From a virus, in the IMG/VR virus record IMGVR_UViG_3300025872_000051, positions 1-64,000 of that record: a stretch of 64,000 bases of DNA, one strand, 5' to 3'. Each line of letters opens with the position of its first letter. Position 1 is the first letter of the stretch. Positions 20,870 to 27,115 of the stretch are shown here, piece after piece. A program made the translations under genes and the position numbers. Under the pieces are notes generated by a model. The model had not been told where the DNA came from, did no database searches, and saw nothing but the letters and a program-made list of their open reading frames with translations.

Positions 20870-21154
20870 AACACAAACGATCTCCTAGACAGCATCAAAC
20901 TCTCTGAGCAACTGGCGCTGGAAAACTATCAACAACGCAACGGTGTTGTTGATTATCGCCTTGACGGAGTTTGCAATCATTACTTCGCAAAGTATGATTG
21001 GAATGGTAAGCGTGACGGTGAGATTTGTCTCACTTGTAAAGTTTCCAAAACCGTAAAAGGTTCGCTCCGTTACACTTTCCAGATTGACGGTAAGCGTATC
21101 GCATACAAAGAGATTTGGACTAAGTTTAACTCTCTTGGTGCATTTCGCATCTGA
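20867..21154 (+). CDS. Small hypothetical protein
   Basis: A 95-residue protein with possible metal ligands (CNHYFAKYDWNGKRDGEICLTC). Start within intergenic element copy 11. Function unknown. Confidence 0.6.
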   Translation: MNTNDLLDSIKLSEQLALENYQQRNGVVDYRLDGVCNHYFAKYDWNGKRDGEICLTCKVSKTVKGSLRYTFQIDGKRIAYKEIWTKFNSLGAFRI

Positions 21155-21191
21155 TTTTTCTCACAAACTCATTCATTCTTAAGTAACACAA

Positions 21192-21458
21192 ATGACGATG
21201 ACTTCTCAAACGATTACTCTTGAACAGTTCCACGATTTGCTTTCTGATGCTTATGCTGTGAGTGTGAACGATACTCTATACTTTGTAGGGTATGATACAG
21301 ATGACAATCCTTACATTTCCGACAATGATGGGCAGGATTATGTTGACCTTTCTACTGTAGATGGTGATATTGAAGTTCACAAAAACTATGTGTTCTTTCA
21401 TGTGAACGGTGAACCTCTTCAGATGGTTTTTCTCAACATTAAACCGCTTAATTTCTGA
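21192..21458 (+). CDS. Small acidic hypothetical protein
   Basis: An 88-residue, Asp/Tyr-rich, probably beta protein (TLYFVGYDTDDNPYISDNDG). Start ATG 21192; ATG 21198 also possible. Function unknown. Confidence 0.6.
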   Translation: MTMTSQTITLEQFHDLLSDAYAVSVNDTLYFVGYDTDDNPYISDNDGQDYVDLSTVDGDIEVHKNYVFFHVNGEPLQMVFLNIKPLNF

Positions 21459-21464
21459 ACTGAA

Positions 21465-21644
21465 ATGACTAGCACTTTTTATCTTGTTCGCGCTGAGAAT
21501 CGCCGTGAACCTGAATCATATGTTTGCGGTCTTTATGTAACAGAAACTGAAGCACAAGAGCGAGTTGATTCTCTAAAAGAAGAATACGATTTTGCCTGGT
21601 TTGATGACATTCAAGTCGGTGATCTAGATCTCTGTAATCGCTGA
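21465..21644 (+). CDS. Small hypothetical protein
   Basis: A 59-residue protein (MTSTFYLVRAENRREPESYV...) following a TGAACTGAAATGA junction. Function unknown. Confidence 0.57.
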   Translation: MTSTFYLVRAENRREPESYVCGLYVTETEAQERVDSLKEEYDFAWFDDIQVGDLDLCNR

Positions 21645-21658
21645 AATCTCCAAGCGAT

Positions 21659-21694
21659 TAAAGTTACTCACCTCCAAAGTGTCCCAGTAGTATA
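21659..21694 (+). repeat. 35-base intergenic element, copy 12
   Basis: CTCACCTCCAAAGTGTCC followed by CAGTAGTATAACC; no start codon inside. The next gene starts at 21720. Confidence 0.83.
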
Positions 21695-21719
21695 ACCACC
21701 ACACTTTCCCAACCACAAA

Positions 21720-22031
21720 ATGCGTAAGATTGAAGCACAAATGAACCGCGCAATCTCCCAAGAGATTGATTGGCAAAAAGACAACACTCAAGTTATCAAC
21801 ATTGAAGGCGTAAGTTTCGTCTATCTGTATAGCAATCTGATTGCTATGGTTGGTGATACTTGGTTGGAACTGTTTGATGGCGGACATCAAACAAATACCA
21901 CCAAATCGCGTCTCAATGCTATTCTTGCAGAGCACGGAACTGGTGAGCGTGTTTATCAAAAAGATTTCACTTGGTTTGTATCAACATCCAACGGTGAAGT
22001 TCCTTTCAACAATGGTATCAAACTTTCCTGA
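21720..22031 (+). CDS. Hypothetical protein
   Basis: A 103-residue protein (MRKIEAQMNRAISQEIDWQK..., beta-rich middle). Follows intergenic element copy 12. Overlaps the next ATG by one base. Function unknown. Confidence 0.6.
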   Translation: MRKIEAQMNRAISQEIDWQKDNTQVINIEGVSFVYLYSNLIAMVGDTWLELFDGGHQTNTTKSRLNAILAEHGTGERVYQKDFTWFVSTSNGEVPFNNGIKLS

Positions 22032-22228
22032 TGACTGAATCTCAAATCCTTCAACTTCGTTTTCTTTGTAGTGATGTGATTTTCGATTTTGAGTTTACAC
22101 AATTCCTGATTGATAATCCACAAGACAAAGACAAAATCAAACAAAAAGCGCAACAATACTACAACAAACTTCAAGCAATTCTTGGTGATGCCTATGTCCC
22201 TGATTCTGAAATGTCTCTCCCGTGCTGA
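22031..22228 (+). CDS. Small hypothetical protein
   Basis: A 65-residue helical protein (MTESQILQLRFLCSDVIFDF...). Function unknown. Confidence 0.58.
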   Translation: MTESQILQLRFLCSDVIFDFEFTQFLIDNPQDKDKIKQKAQQYYNKLQAILGDAYVPDSEMSLPC

Positions 22229-22367
22229 GGAGTTAGCAAACGAAATCAATGGTGATTTGTTCTATGTACCTGAAGAAGATGTCCAACAACTTATCTCCAA
22301 ACTCACCGAAGATAATGTAGAAGAGATTGCATCAGAACTCGCAGATTTAGCATACTGGTTTAACTAA
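22194..22367 (+). CDS. Small hypothetical protein
   Basis: A 57-residue protein (MSLILKCLSRAEELANEING..., VPEEDVQQLISKLTEDNVEE), helical and acidic. The best start, ATG 22194, gives a 35-base overlap with the previous gene. Function unknown. Confidence 0.5.
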   Translation: MSLILKCLSRAEELANEINGDLFYVPEEDVQQLISKLTEDNVEEIASELADLAYWFN

Positions 22368-22368
22368 A

Positions 22369-22500
22369 ATGTTCGTTATTCGTTACTTCCGTCCTTATAC
22401 TCAAGAATGGAATACTCAGTCATTCAGTACACTTGAAGAAGCACAATCTATGATTGACTTCTATCGTTCTTGCGGTTCCCCTGCTAATCTTATCAAATGA
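22369..22500 (+). CDS. Small hypothetical protein
   Basis: A 43-residue protein (MFVIRYFRPYTQEWNTQSFS...SMIDFYRSCGSPANLIK), a beta-beta-alpha pattern found in short phage proteins. ATGA overlap with the next gene. Function unknown. Confidence 0.55.
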   Translation: MFVIRYFRPYTQEWNTQSFSTLEEAQSMIDFYRSCGSPANLIK

Positions 22501-22772
22501 AAGTCGCTCCAATTTCTTTCGCCAAAGCGTCCAATCGTTCCAACTATTATTGTACTTTAATCAACAATCTGTATAAGAAAGGTTATACGACTCAACAGAT
22601 TGCAGATGAGTTAGGTATGGGAAAGACATCAGTTCGTTATTACTATTATGGTCTACATAACTGTTCTGAAGCACAGTATCATTGGAAAAATGCTTTCAAT
22701 GCAAATAAAGAACTCGGATACATTCAGCACAGTTTAACACAAATTCGCGTCGGTACTTCTGTTCCTATTTGA
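22497..22772 (+). CDS. Helix-turn-helix DNA-binding protein
   Basis: A 91-residue protein. NLYKKGYTTQQIADELGMGK followed by TSVRYYYYGL (residues ~22-52) is a clear resolvase/sigma-like helix-turn-helix. No catalytic domain is present. Being encoded just before a sigma-70 promoter, a small-RNA candidate and a divergent promoter region, it is a candidate phage regulator; targets unknown. Confidence 0.68.
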   Translation: MKVAPISFAKASNRSNYYCTLINNLYKKGYTTQQIADELGMGKTSVRYYYYGLHNCSEAQYHWKNAFNANKELGYIQHSLTQIRVGTSVPI

Positions 22773-22776
22773 TGTT

Positions 22777-22935
22777 ATGACAATCACAAGTTTCTATAAC
22801 GGAGAATCGTATTCTAAGTTTGATTCGTATTATGAACCAGAGCACGATGATGTAATGGATGCAGATGATTATGAACGTAGAGAGTATTATCGTAATGGAT
22901 GGAATGAAGAGCAATACGATAGACAAAGGTTCTGA
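22777..22935 (+). CDS. Small acidic Tyr-rich protein
   Basis: A 52-residue protein (YYEPEHDDVMDADDYERREY). A sigma-70 promoter for downstream RNA lies within its last codons. Function unknown. Confidence 0.55.
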   Translation: MTITSFYNGESYSKFDSYYEPEHDDVMDADDYERREYYRNGWNEEQYDRQRF

Positions 22936-22948
22936 GTTATGATATAAT
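22920..22948 (+). promoter_or_regulatory. Sigma-70-type promoter
   Basis: TAGACA (22920-22925), 17-base spacer, TATAAT (22943-22948): one mismatch in total to the consensus hexamers. It points into a 120-base stretch without a gene that ends in a strong terminator. Confidence 0.75.
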
Positions 22949-22954
22949 GAAGAG

Positions 22955-23068
22955 GAAGGGAGTTTGCCTCTATTCAGTAAACAAAGTGACTTCCGTAGAG
23001 TATAGATAATTTCCAATAAAAGGTGGTTGGGTGTATAAGAGAGGGACTGGTAATCCCTCTCTTTTTTT
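22955..23068 (+). ncRNA. Candidate small noncoding RNA
   Basis: Bounded by the promoter at 22920-22948 and the terminator at 23038-23068, about 113 bases. There is no ATG and no plausible coding frame. Possible stems are AGAGG/CCTCT (22951-22971, at the very start) and GGAAG/CTTCC further apart. Function unknown; an antisense or regulatory RNA, or a leader reading toward the convergent HNH gene, are options. Confidence 0.55.
23038..23068 (+). terminator. Rho-independent terminator
   Basis: AGAGAGGGA and TCCCTCTCT form a perfect 9-bp stem with a 7-base loop, followed by a run of seven T. The T-run overlaps the stop codon of the convergent HNH gene. Confidence 0.88.
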
Positions 23069-23570
23069 ATGTCAACAAACGACGTAATCCGTATTGCATA
23101 ATGTAACTGTCTAATGCACTTTCAATGATAGTATTGAAGAATGTATTGTTATCAGGAACTGGTAATCCTTTTCTTATAGAAGCAGAGTAAACGTTCTTTA
23201 TTTTTTCTGCTACAAAATCGTCAACAATATAACCATCAAACTGCTTTTGTTTCTTATCCTCTTTCCATTCAATGTTCTCTAATCTGTTATCACTTTTATC
23301 ACCATTCTTATGTTCAACATCGCGTGAAATGTTGTCAGTAGGAATGAAAGCAAGTGCCATCAATCTATGAACAGAAAAGTTCTTTAATCGTCCTGTATTA
23401 TCCGTTAATCTTACAAATCTATCTGCTGATGTTTTGCTCTTCCAACCAGGAGAAAGTTTCTTTGATTTGTTATTCTTAAAGGACCAAACATTACCCTCTG
23501 TGTCTATACCATAATCAGGGTAACATTTCAGTGCTTCAACATTAGAGAAGTGCTTGATTCTTGTCTCCAT
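23067..23570 (-). CDS. HNH homing endonuclease with NUMOD4 domain
   Basis: A 167-residue minus-strand protein. The N-terminal YPDYGIDTEGNVWSF is a NUMOD4 DNA-binding motif; the HNH_3 core is FSVHRLMALAFIP...DVEHKNGDKSDNRLENIEW. The C-terminal ~45 residues resemble a nuclease-associated helical tail. It is convergent with the small-RNA candidate and probably transcribed from the leftward sigma-70 promoter at 23740-23768. SD AGGA lies about 12 bases before its ATG. A free-standing mobile gene. Confidence 0.88.
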   Translation of the reverse strand: METRIKHFSNVEALKCYPDYGIDTEGNVWSFKNNKSKKLSPGWKSKTSADRFVRLTDNTGRLKNFSVHRLMALAFIPTDNISRDVEHKNGDKSDNRLENIEWKEDKKQKQFDGYIVDDFVAEKIKNVYSASIRKGLPVPDNNTFFNTIIESALDSYIMQYGLRRLLT

Positions 23571-23739
23571 TTGTGTGTTTTTTCCTGTCTGATTTATGTA
23601 GGGAAAAAGAGATTTCCACTTGTGGAAAACGTGAAATGAGTTATAATGCGTGAAATAAAGGTGTTGTGAAAAGTGTATAGAATGTGAGGGTATTCTCTCT
23701 GTATTCTTATAAATGTGCTGAGACCTTGTTATCTAAGCG

Positions 23740-23768
23740 AGCATACACAAAGGAACGCGATTTGTCAA
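23740..23768 (-). promoter_or_regulatory. Leftward sigma-70-type promoter
   Basis: On the minus strand TTGACA (23763-23768), 17-base spacer, TATGCT (23740-23745). It points to the HNH gene with a leader of about 160 bases. Confidence 0.65.
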
Positions 23769-23841
23769 CCCCCAAAGTCACAAAATCCTCACAAGACCCC
23801 CGCAAAATCCCCCGGAGCGCCCCTAAATACTCCTCAGGTAC

Positions 23842-23870
23842 TTGACACTTACCCCAAGACATTATAGAAT
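23842..23870 (+). promoter_or_regulatory. Rightward sigma-70-type promoter
   Basis: TTGACA (23842-23847), 17-base spacer, TAGAAT (23865-23870). It stands 28 bases before the ATG of a small gene that has a good AGGAG ribosome-binding site. Likely an early promoter used by host RNA polymerase. Confidence 0.8.
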
Positions 23871-23897
23871 GTTTCCATAGCACACAGGAGCGTACTT

Positions 23898-24071
23898 ATG
23901 TCAGTTGTGTATCACCAGGCACAGAAGCAGCGTTATAGGGTAACTCTAGAACTCAATGTCCTATCCGACTTCGATCCACACCAAATTGACTGGGAGAAAC
24001 TATTCAAATTGGAACCTGCAGAGAGGTGTGAAGCATACGTGGAGGATCTAGATTGCCCCTCTAAGTGGTAA
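23898..24071 (+). CDS. Small early hypothetical protein
   Basis: A 57-residue protein (MSVVYHQAQKQRYRVTLELN..., acidic helical rest). It has AGGAG at 23886-23890 and a consensus-like sigma-70 promoter just upstream, so it is probably made early. A strong hairpin follows its stop. Function unknown; small early phage proteins often bind host enzymes. Confidence 0.68.
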   Translation: MSVVYHQAQKQRYRVTLELNVLSDFDPHQIDWEKLFKLEPAERCEAYVEDLDCPSKW

Positions 24072-24083
24072 AATAGGCACTTT

Positions 24084-24139
24084 TAGTTTTGATAGCATAA
24101 CCCCCCCTAAATACCCCTAGTTATGCTATCAAAACTATG
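24084..24139 (+). promoter_or_regulatory. 18-bp perfect hairpin with late promoter in its loop
   Basis: TAGTTTTGATAGCATAAC (24084-24101) is perfectly complementary to 24120-24137. The 18-base loop is C-rich and contains CTAAATA (24107-24113). The start codon of the next gene (24137-24139) begins on the last base of the downstream arm. RNA from the early promoter would fold over the start region; late RNA starting near 24119 would lack the upstream arm. The hairpin may also act as a terminator of the small early gene. Confidence 0.8.
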
Positions 24140-24316
24140 AGACCATTAAAGTATAAGAATTTGGGCAATGGAGTGATGATTCGCGTCCCTGAAATCGTCA
24201 CCACAATTCTACCACAACTGCAAGACGTTATGCAACAGTTAGAGGATAACGGTGAGGATAGTCGTGAGGTGATAATGCAGATTCTCAGTGATGTTGAGGA
24301 TCGCATCAATTCATAG
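24137..24316 (+). CDS. Small hypothetical protein under late-promoter hairpin
   Basis: A 59-residue protein (MRPLKYKNLGNGVMIRVPEI..., then an acidic helix with EDNGEDSREVIMQILSDV). ATG 24137 lies at the edge of the 18-bp hairpin and has no Shine-Dalgarno sequence. Function unknown. Confidence 0.6.
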   Translation: MRPLKYKNLGNGVMIRVPEIVTTILPQLQDVMQQLEDNGEDSREVIMQILSDVEDRINS

Positions 24317-24320
24317 TATT

Positions 24321-24355
24321 ATAATAGCTCACCTCTAAAGTGTCTCAGTAGTATA
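24321..24355 (+). repeat. 35-base intergenic element, copy 13
   Basis: CTCACCTCTAAAGTGTCT followed by CAGTAGTATAAGG; the next gene starts 57 bases on, at 24412. Confidence 0.83.
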
Positions 24356-24411
24356 AGGGCGCCACACTCTACACGGCGTTCTTATCACAAACACTTTCAC
24401 TTTTCGTTGTT

Positions 24412-24756
24412 ATGAATTCCGCCCAAATCCTGACGTTCACTGAAGCATTTCCTCCCGCTCATAAGTTGACTGAAACTCTGATGAACATTGACTATAAAAA
24501 GCACCTGAACACCTATATGGATGGTGTTATGAATGTCTGTGCATTTATCGCTGTGATCGCTACTCTGATCGCCTCTAAGTGGCAGGAGAATGATGTTACT
24601 GAGCGTCTGCAAATCGCTGCTCTGAACGTTATCACCTGGACCCGCAACGTTGCAGTCCCCGCTGTGAAGAACGCAGCAACTGTAACTTATAACGCAGGTC
24701 AGAAAGTGCGTGAGGTTTATGATGTGATCTCTTCGCCTCTGTTCATTACTCTTTGA
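24412..24756 (+). CDS. Small membrane-associated protein
   Basis: A 114-residue protein. One hydrophobic segment (MNVCAFIAVIATLIASKWQ, residues ~40-58) is followed by an amphipathic helix (NVAVPAVKNAATVTYNAGQK). Codon use is more GC-rich than that of the late genes. Follows intergenic element copy 13 with a ~57-base leader. Function unknown. Confidence 0.65.
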   Translation: MNSAQILTFTEAFPPAHKLTETLMNIDYKKHLNTYMDGVMNVCAFIAVIATLIASKWQENDVTERLQIAALNVITWTRNVAVPAVKNAATVTYNAGQKVREVYDVISSPLFITL

Positions 24757-24768
24757 GTTGTAAGCATT

Positions 24769-24802
24769 ATAATATCTCACCTCTAAAGTGTCTCAGTAGT
24801 AT
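24769..24802 (+). repeat. 35-base intergenic element, copy 14
   Basis: CTCACCTCTAAAGTGTCT followed by CAGTAGTATAAGGGG, very like copy 13. The next start codon is 24850. Confidence 0.83.
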
Positions 24803-24849
24803 AAGGGGCACACCCCAAACATCACAAACCAACCACAAATCTCCGACAA

Positions 24850-25023
24850 ATGACTAACACTTTCCGCGTTGTAATCCCTACCGCTGATGGTATACAAGTC
24901 GCTGGAGAGTTTCCTACTTGGTTGAATGCATCTCTGTTCCAGCAAGTTATTCTCACTGACCGCAATCTTAAGTGTTCGGTTGAATCGTTCTGTAACGGGA
25001 TGTGGTTAAGCGAATGTGATTGA
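24850..25023 (+). CDS. Small hypothetical protein
   Basis: A 57-residue protein (MTNTFRVVIPTADGIQVAGE..., RNLKCSVESFCNGMWLSECD) with a beta-alpha pattern. Follows intergenic element copy 14 with a ~48-base leader. Function unknown. Confidence 0.6.
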   Translation: MTNTFRVVIPTADGIQVAGEFPTWLNASLFQQVILTDRNLKCSVESFCNGMWLSECD

Positions 25024-25069
25024 TTCTCTCTATTCTCATTAACACTTTTCACCCTACACTTTGCACCAA

Positions 25070-25318
25070 ATGACTATCGCTTTCCAACGCAATGCTCTTG
25101 ACGTTTCCTATAACGGTTGGGAGAATTATGAGACCTGGAATGTTGCACTCTGGATTAACAATGATGAGGGTTTGTATAACCTTGCCCGTGAGTGTGGTTC
25201 GTATCAGGATTTCGTTGAATATATCAGCGAGTTCATGACACAAACTCCTGATGGTGTTCGCTATGATGATCCTGCTGTAAATGCGATCCAAATCAATAGC
25301 GATGTGTTTGACTTCTAA
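25070..25318 (+). CDS. Conserved small protein with NYETWNVALWI motif
   Basis: An 82-residue protein. GWENYETWNVALWINNDEGL (residues ~16-35) is a motif I recognise from many phage and plasmid proteins of unknown function. ATG 25070 is preferred to an in-frame TTG at 25061. Length and motif position fit that family. Confidence 0.7.
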   Translation: MTIAFQRNALDVSYNGWENYETWNVALWINNDEGLYNLARECGSYQDFVEYISEFMTQTPDGVRYDDPAVNAIQINSDVFDF

Positions 25319-25431
25319 GTAACACAAAAGGGAATGAGATGCGCCCTAAAGACACTCACCAAACACGCCACAACGGGGGAGGTAGTGGCACCCCACCAAA
25401 CACACAGTTTCTTACACTTTTCTTCTTCATT

Positions 25432-25572
25432 ATGTCCAAGCAAGTGATGATTTCCATGCTCAAGCAAGGTAACACTGGCGCTGAGATTCTGTCCATTCTG
25501 GATGCACTCACCGCTGATAATGTTTCGGAGGTTTCTGATAACGAACCCACTGCAGATGTGATTGAGTTCTGA
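25432..25572 (+). CDS. Small hypothetical protein
   Basis: A 46-residue protein (MSKQVMISMLKQGNTGAEIL..., acidic end). ATG 25432 is preferred over an upstream in-frame ATG (25339), whose extra residues look noncoding (His/Gly/Pro-rich, then FLTLFFF). The sequence type is familiar from cyanophages. A terminator follows. Confidence 0.6.
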   Translation: MSKQVMISMLKQGNTGAEILSILDALTADNVSEVSDNEPTADVIEF

Positions 25573-25580
25573 TAACACAG

Positions 25581-25609
25581 AGGGCACAGGGTTTGACACT
25601 CTGTGCCCT
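25581..25609 (+). terminator. Hairpin terminator carrying a promoter -35 in its loop
   Basis: AGGGCACAG and CTGTGCCCT form a perfect 9-bp stem with an 11-base loop. No long T-run follows, so termination may be weak. The loop contains TTGACA. Confidence 0.6.
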
Positions 25610-25622
25610 TGAATGTTATGAT
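25593..25622 (+). promoter_or_regulatory. Sigma-70-type promoter
   Basis: TTGACA (25593-25598), 18-base spacer, TATGAT (25617-25622). It lies within and beyond the hairpin and points to a GC-rich, possibly structured leader before the gene at 25779. Confidence 0.65.
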
Positions 25623-25627
25623 AGATT

Positions 25628-25717
25628 GGTGACACTGGCGGGCAGTTAAATGCGGTTGGTTTGTTATAGCGCGGCGCGGCGTTGTCCCGTATATAAAAAC
25701 TTCGGGTCCCAGTGACC
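25628..25717 (+). other. GC-rich segment, possible structured leader RNA
   Basis: GGTGACACTGG (25628-25638) can pair, with a two-base bulge, with CCAGTGACC (25709-25717). Inside are CCCG/CGGG (25686-25706) and GCGCGGCGCGGCG, which is strikingly GC-rich for this genome. No coding frame fits. It may be a long 5' leader or a separate RNA. Confidence 0.45.
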
Positions 25718-25778
25718 TCCAGAGGTGACAAAACGCGAGAGAAATATCAATCTCATAAAAAAATCCCGGAAGTATAAG

Positions 25779-25922
25779 ATGAGAAAAAAATCCCGCCCCT
25801 ATTGGAATTTCTGGAAGGTTGTCTTTGCGGGATGGATGATCCGATATCCTGGAAAGATGTTTAGAATTATCGGAGTTCCTCTTGGAATACTGATAGTGGT
25901 AATATATAATGCAGTGAAATAA
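25779..25922 (+). CDS. Small basic membrane protein
   Basis: A 47-residue protein: basic aromatic start (MRKKSRPYWNFWKVVFAGWM), then a hydrophobic segment (IIGVPLGILIVVIYNAV). ATG 25779 has GGAAG six bases before it; an in-frame GTG at 25725 would add 18 basic residues. Function unknown. Confidence 0.58.
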   Translation: MRKKSRPYWNFWKVVFAGWMIRYPGKMFRIIGVPLGILIVVIYNAVK

Positions 25923-25944
25923 AAAAATTCCGGAAAAAATTTTT

Positions 25945-26145
25945 ATGGAAAAATATGAAAAGGTATATCACATCTACGCAAAACGCGAGTGCATTTATCA
26001 CAGCCTTTCAGAGGAAAAATTCTCTGAAATCTGGGATATGTTACACAAGATGATTGAACTACTTGATAGTAATTTCTCAGAAGAAGATTTACAGTATGAA
26101 GAAGTAATTGTAAATAAACTAATCACACAAAACGCTTCATATTGA
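25945..26145 (+). CDS. Small conserved hypothetical protein
   Basis: A 66-residue protein (MEKYEKVYHIYAKRECIYHS..., helical acidic second half). This type recurs next to late genes in T4-like cyanophages (recollection). Function unknown. Confidence 0.62.
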   Translation: MEKYEKVYHIYAKRECIYHSLSEEKFSEIWDMLHKMIELLDSNFSEEDLQYEEVIVNKLITQNASY

Positions 26146-26151
26146 CAAACA

Positions 26152-26158
26152 CTAAATA
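26152..26158 (+). promoter_or_regulatory. T4-type late promoter
   Basis: CTAAATA, 37 bases before the glycosyltransferase-like gene. Probably drives the start of the late block. Confidence 0.6.
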
Positions 26159-26194
26159 GAACGATAAAATTGAGTTTGAAGGTTTATTCAACTT

Positions 26195-26962
26195 ATGGCA
26201 AAAGGATTCACTGTAAAAGCAGCAGCACCAAAGAAATCCACTGAAGATTGGGATTATGATGCGATTAAAGAAAGAATGCGTGGAAAATCAATTGTATTCT
26301 GTCTTCCAGGTCGCGGGTGCTCGTTTATTTTTCTAAAGGCATTTGTACAACTTTGTTTTGACATTGTACAAAATGGAATGAGTATTCAAATCTCTCAAGA
26401 TTACTCATCAATGGTAAATTTTGCACGTTGTAAGTGTCTTGGTGCAAATGTACTTCGTGGTCCCAAGCAAGTTCCTTGGGACGGAAAACTAGAATATGAT
26501 TATCAACTTTGGATTGATAGTGATATTGTTTTTGATTCTAACAAATTCTGGCAACTCTGTGATCTTGCTTTTCCTGCTGAAGGAGAAGAACGTGAGGTTG
26601 CAGCAGGATGGTATGCTACAGAAGATGGTCACACAACCTCTGTCGCACACTGGTTAGAAGAAGATGATTTCCGTAAGAATGGTGGTGTGATGAATCACGA
26701 AACTGTGGAGAGCATCTCAAAGCGTCGTAAACCATTCACAGTTGACTACACTGGTTTTGGTTGGGTTCTTATTAAGAAAGGTGTCTTTGAGAATCTTGAG
26801 TATCCTTGGTTTGCTCCAAAGATGCAAGTTTTTGAATCCGGAGCTGTTCAGGATATGTGCGGTGAAGATGTTTCATTCTGTCTTGATGCAAAAGAAGCAG
26901 GATTTGAAATCTGGTGCGATCCTCGTATTAGAGTGGGTCATGAGAAAACTCGTATTATCTGA
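26195..26962 (+). CDS. GT-A-fold glycosyltransferase-like protein
   Basis: A 255-residue protein. YQLWIDSDIVF contains a D-x-D motif (D108-S-D110) after a Rossmann-like half, as in GT-A glycosyltransferases. A late G-HEK segment (RVGHEKTRII) fits the metal-binding His of that fold. It may modify virion or host glycans; the substrate is unknown. It heads a run of four overlapping genes leading to the structural block. The stop overlaps the next ATG. Confidence 0.72.
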   Translation: MAKGFTVKAAAPKKSTEDWDYDAIKERMRGKSIVFCLPGRGCSFIFLKAFVQLCFDIVQNGMSIQISQDYSSMVNFARCKCLGANVLRGPKQVPWDGKLEYDYQLWIDSDIVFDSNKFWQLCDLAFPAEGEEREVAAGWYATEDGHTTSVAHWLEEDDFRKNGGVMNHETVESISKRRKPFTVDYTGFGWVLIKKGVFENLEYPWFAPKMQVFESGAVQDMCGEDVSFCLDAKEAGFEIWCDPRIRVGHEKTRII

Positions 26963-27114
26963 TGGAAAGAACTTACAATCTTTTATATAAAGGTCGTAAA
27001 ATTTATACAAATCTCACTACAGAAGAGTGTAGTGAGATTCTTCAAGATTTCTCTGAGCGTTATTTCTCGGGAGAAGACATTGATCCTAATTTAATTGAAC
27101 TGGAGGAAATTTAA
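26962..27114 (+). CDS. Small hypothetical protein
   Basis: A 50-residue acidic protein (MERTYNLLYKGRKIYTNLTT...) overlapping the previous stop (TGATG). Contains GGAGG near its end, which serves as the ribosome-binding site of the next gene. Function unknown. Confidence 0.58.
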   Translation: MERTYNLLYKGRKIYTNLTTEECSEILQDFSERYFSGEDIDPNLIELEEI

Positions 27115-27115
27115 A

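Larger units (their letters stand above)
23571..23897. promoter_or_regulatory. 327-base gene-free control region between divergent genes
   Basis: It holds the leftward promoter for the HNH gene (23740-23768), a rightward TTGACA promoter (23842-23870), and another rightward candidate TTGTGG-16-TATAAT (23620-23647) overlapped by an inverted repeat TTTCCAC-TT-GTGGAAA (23613-23628). Late-type motifs TATAAAT (23718-23724) and CTAAATA (~23823) are also present. C-rich stretches (CAACCCCC, GACCCCCGC, ATCCCCCGG) are unusual for this AT-rich DNA. No coding frame is visible. Confidence 0.6.

Noticed and set aside
23620-23647. Rightward promoter TTGTGG-16-TATAAT as a definite promoter
   Set aside because: The -35 hexamer matches only half the consensus and no gene follows for 250 bases, so it is mentioned only within the control region.
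8461-24802. CRISPR array made of the 35-base repeats
   Set aside because: Distances between copies are gene-sized and irregular, the sequence between them is coding, and no cas gene is present.
25339-25431. N-terminal extension of the gene at 25432 from ATG 25339
   Set aside because: The extra residues are low in protein-like pattern, and ATG 25432 gives a start seen in similar small phage proteins.
25628-25717. tRNA or tmRNA in the GC-rich segment
   Set aside because: No TTCRA T-loop, no seven-base acceptor stem and no CCA-proximal pairing could be arranged.
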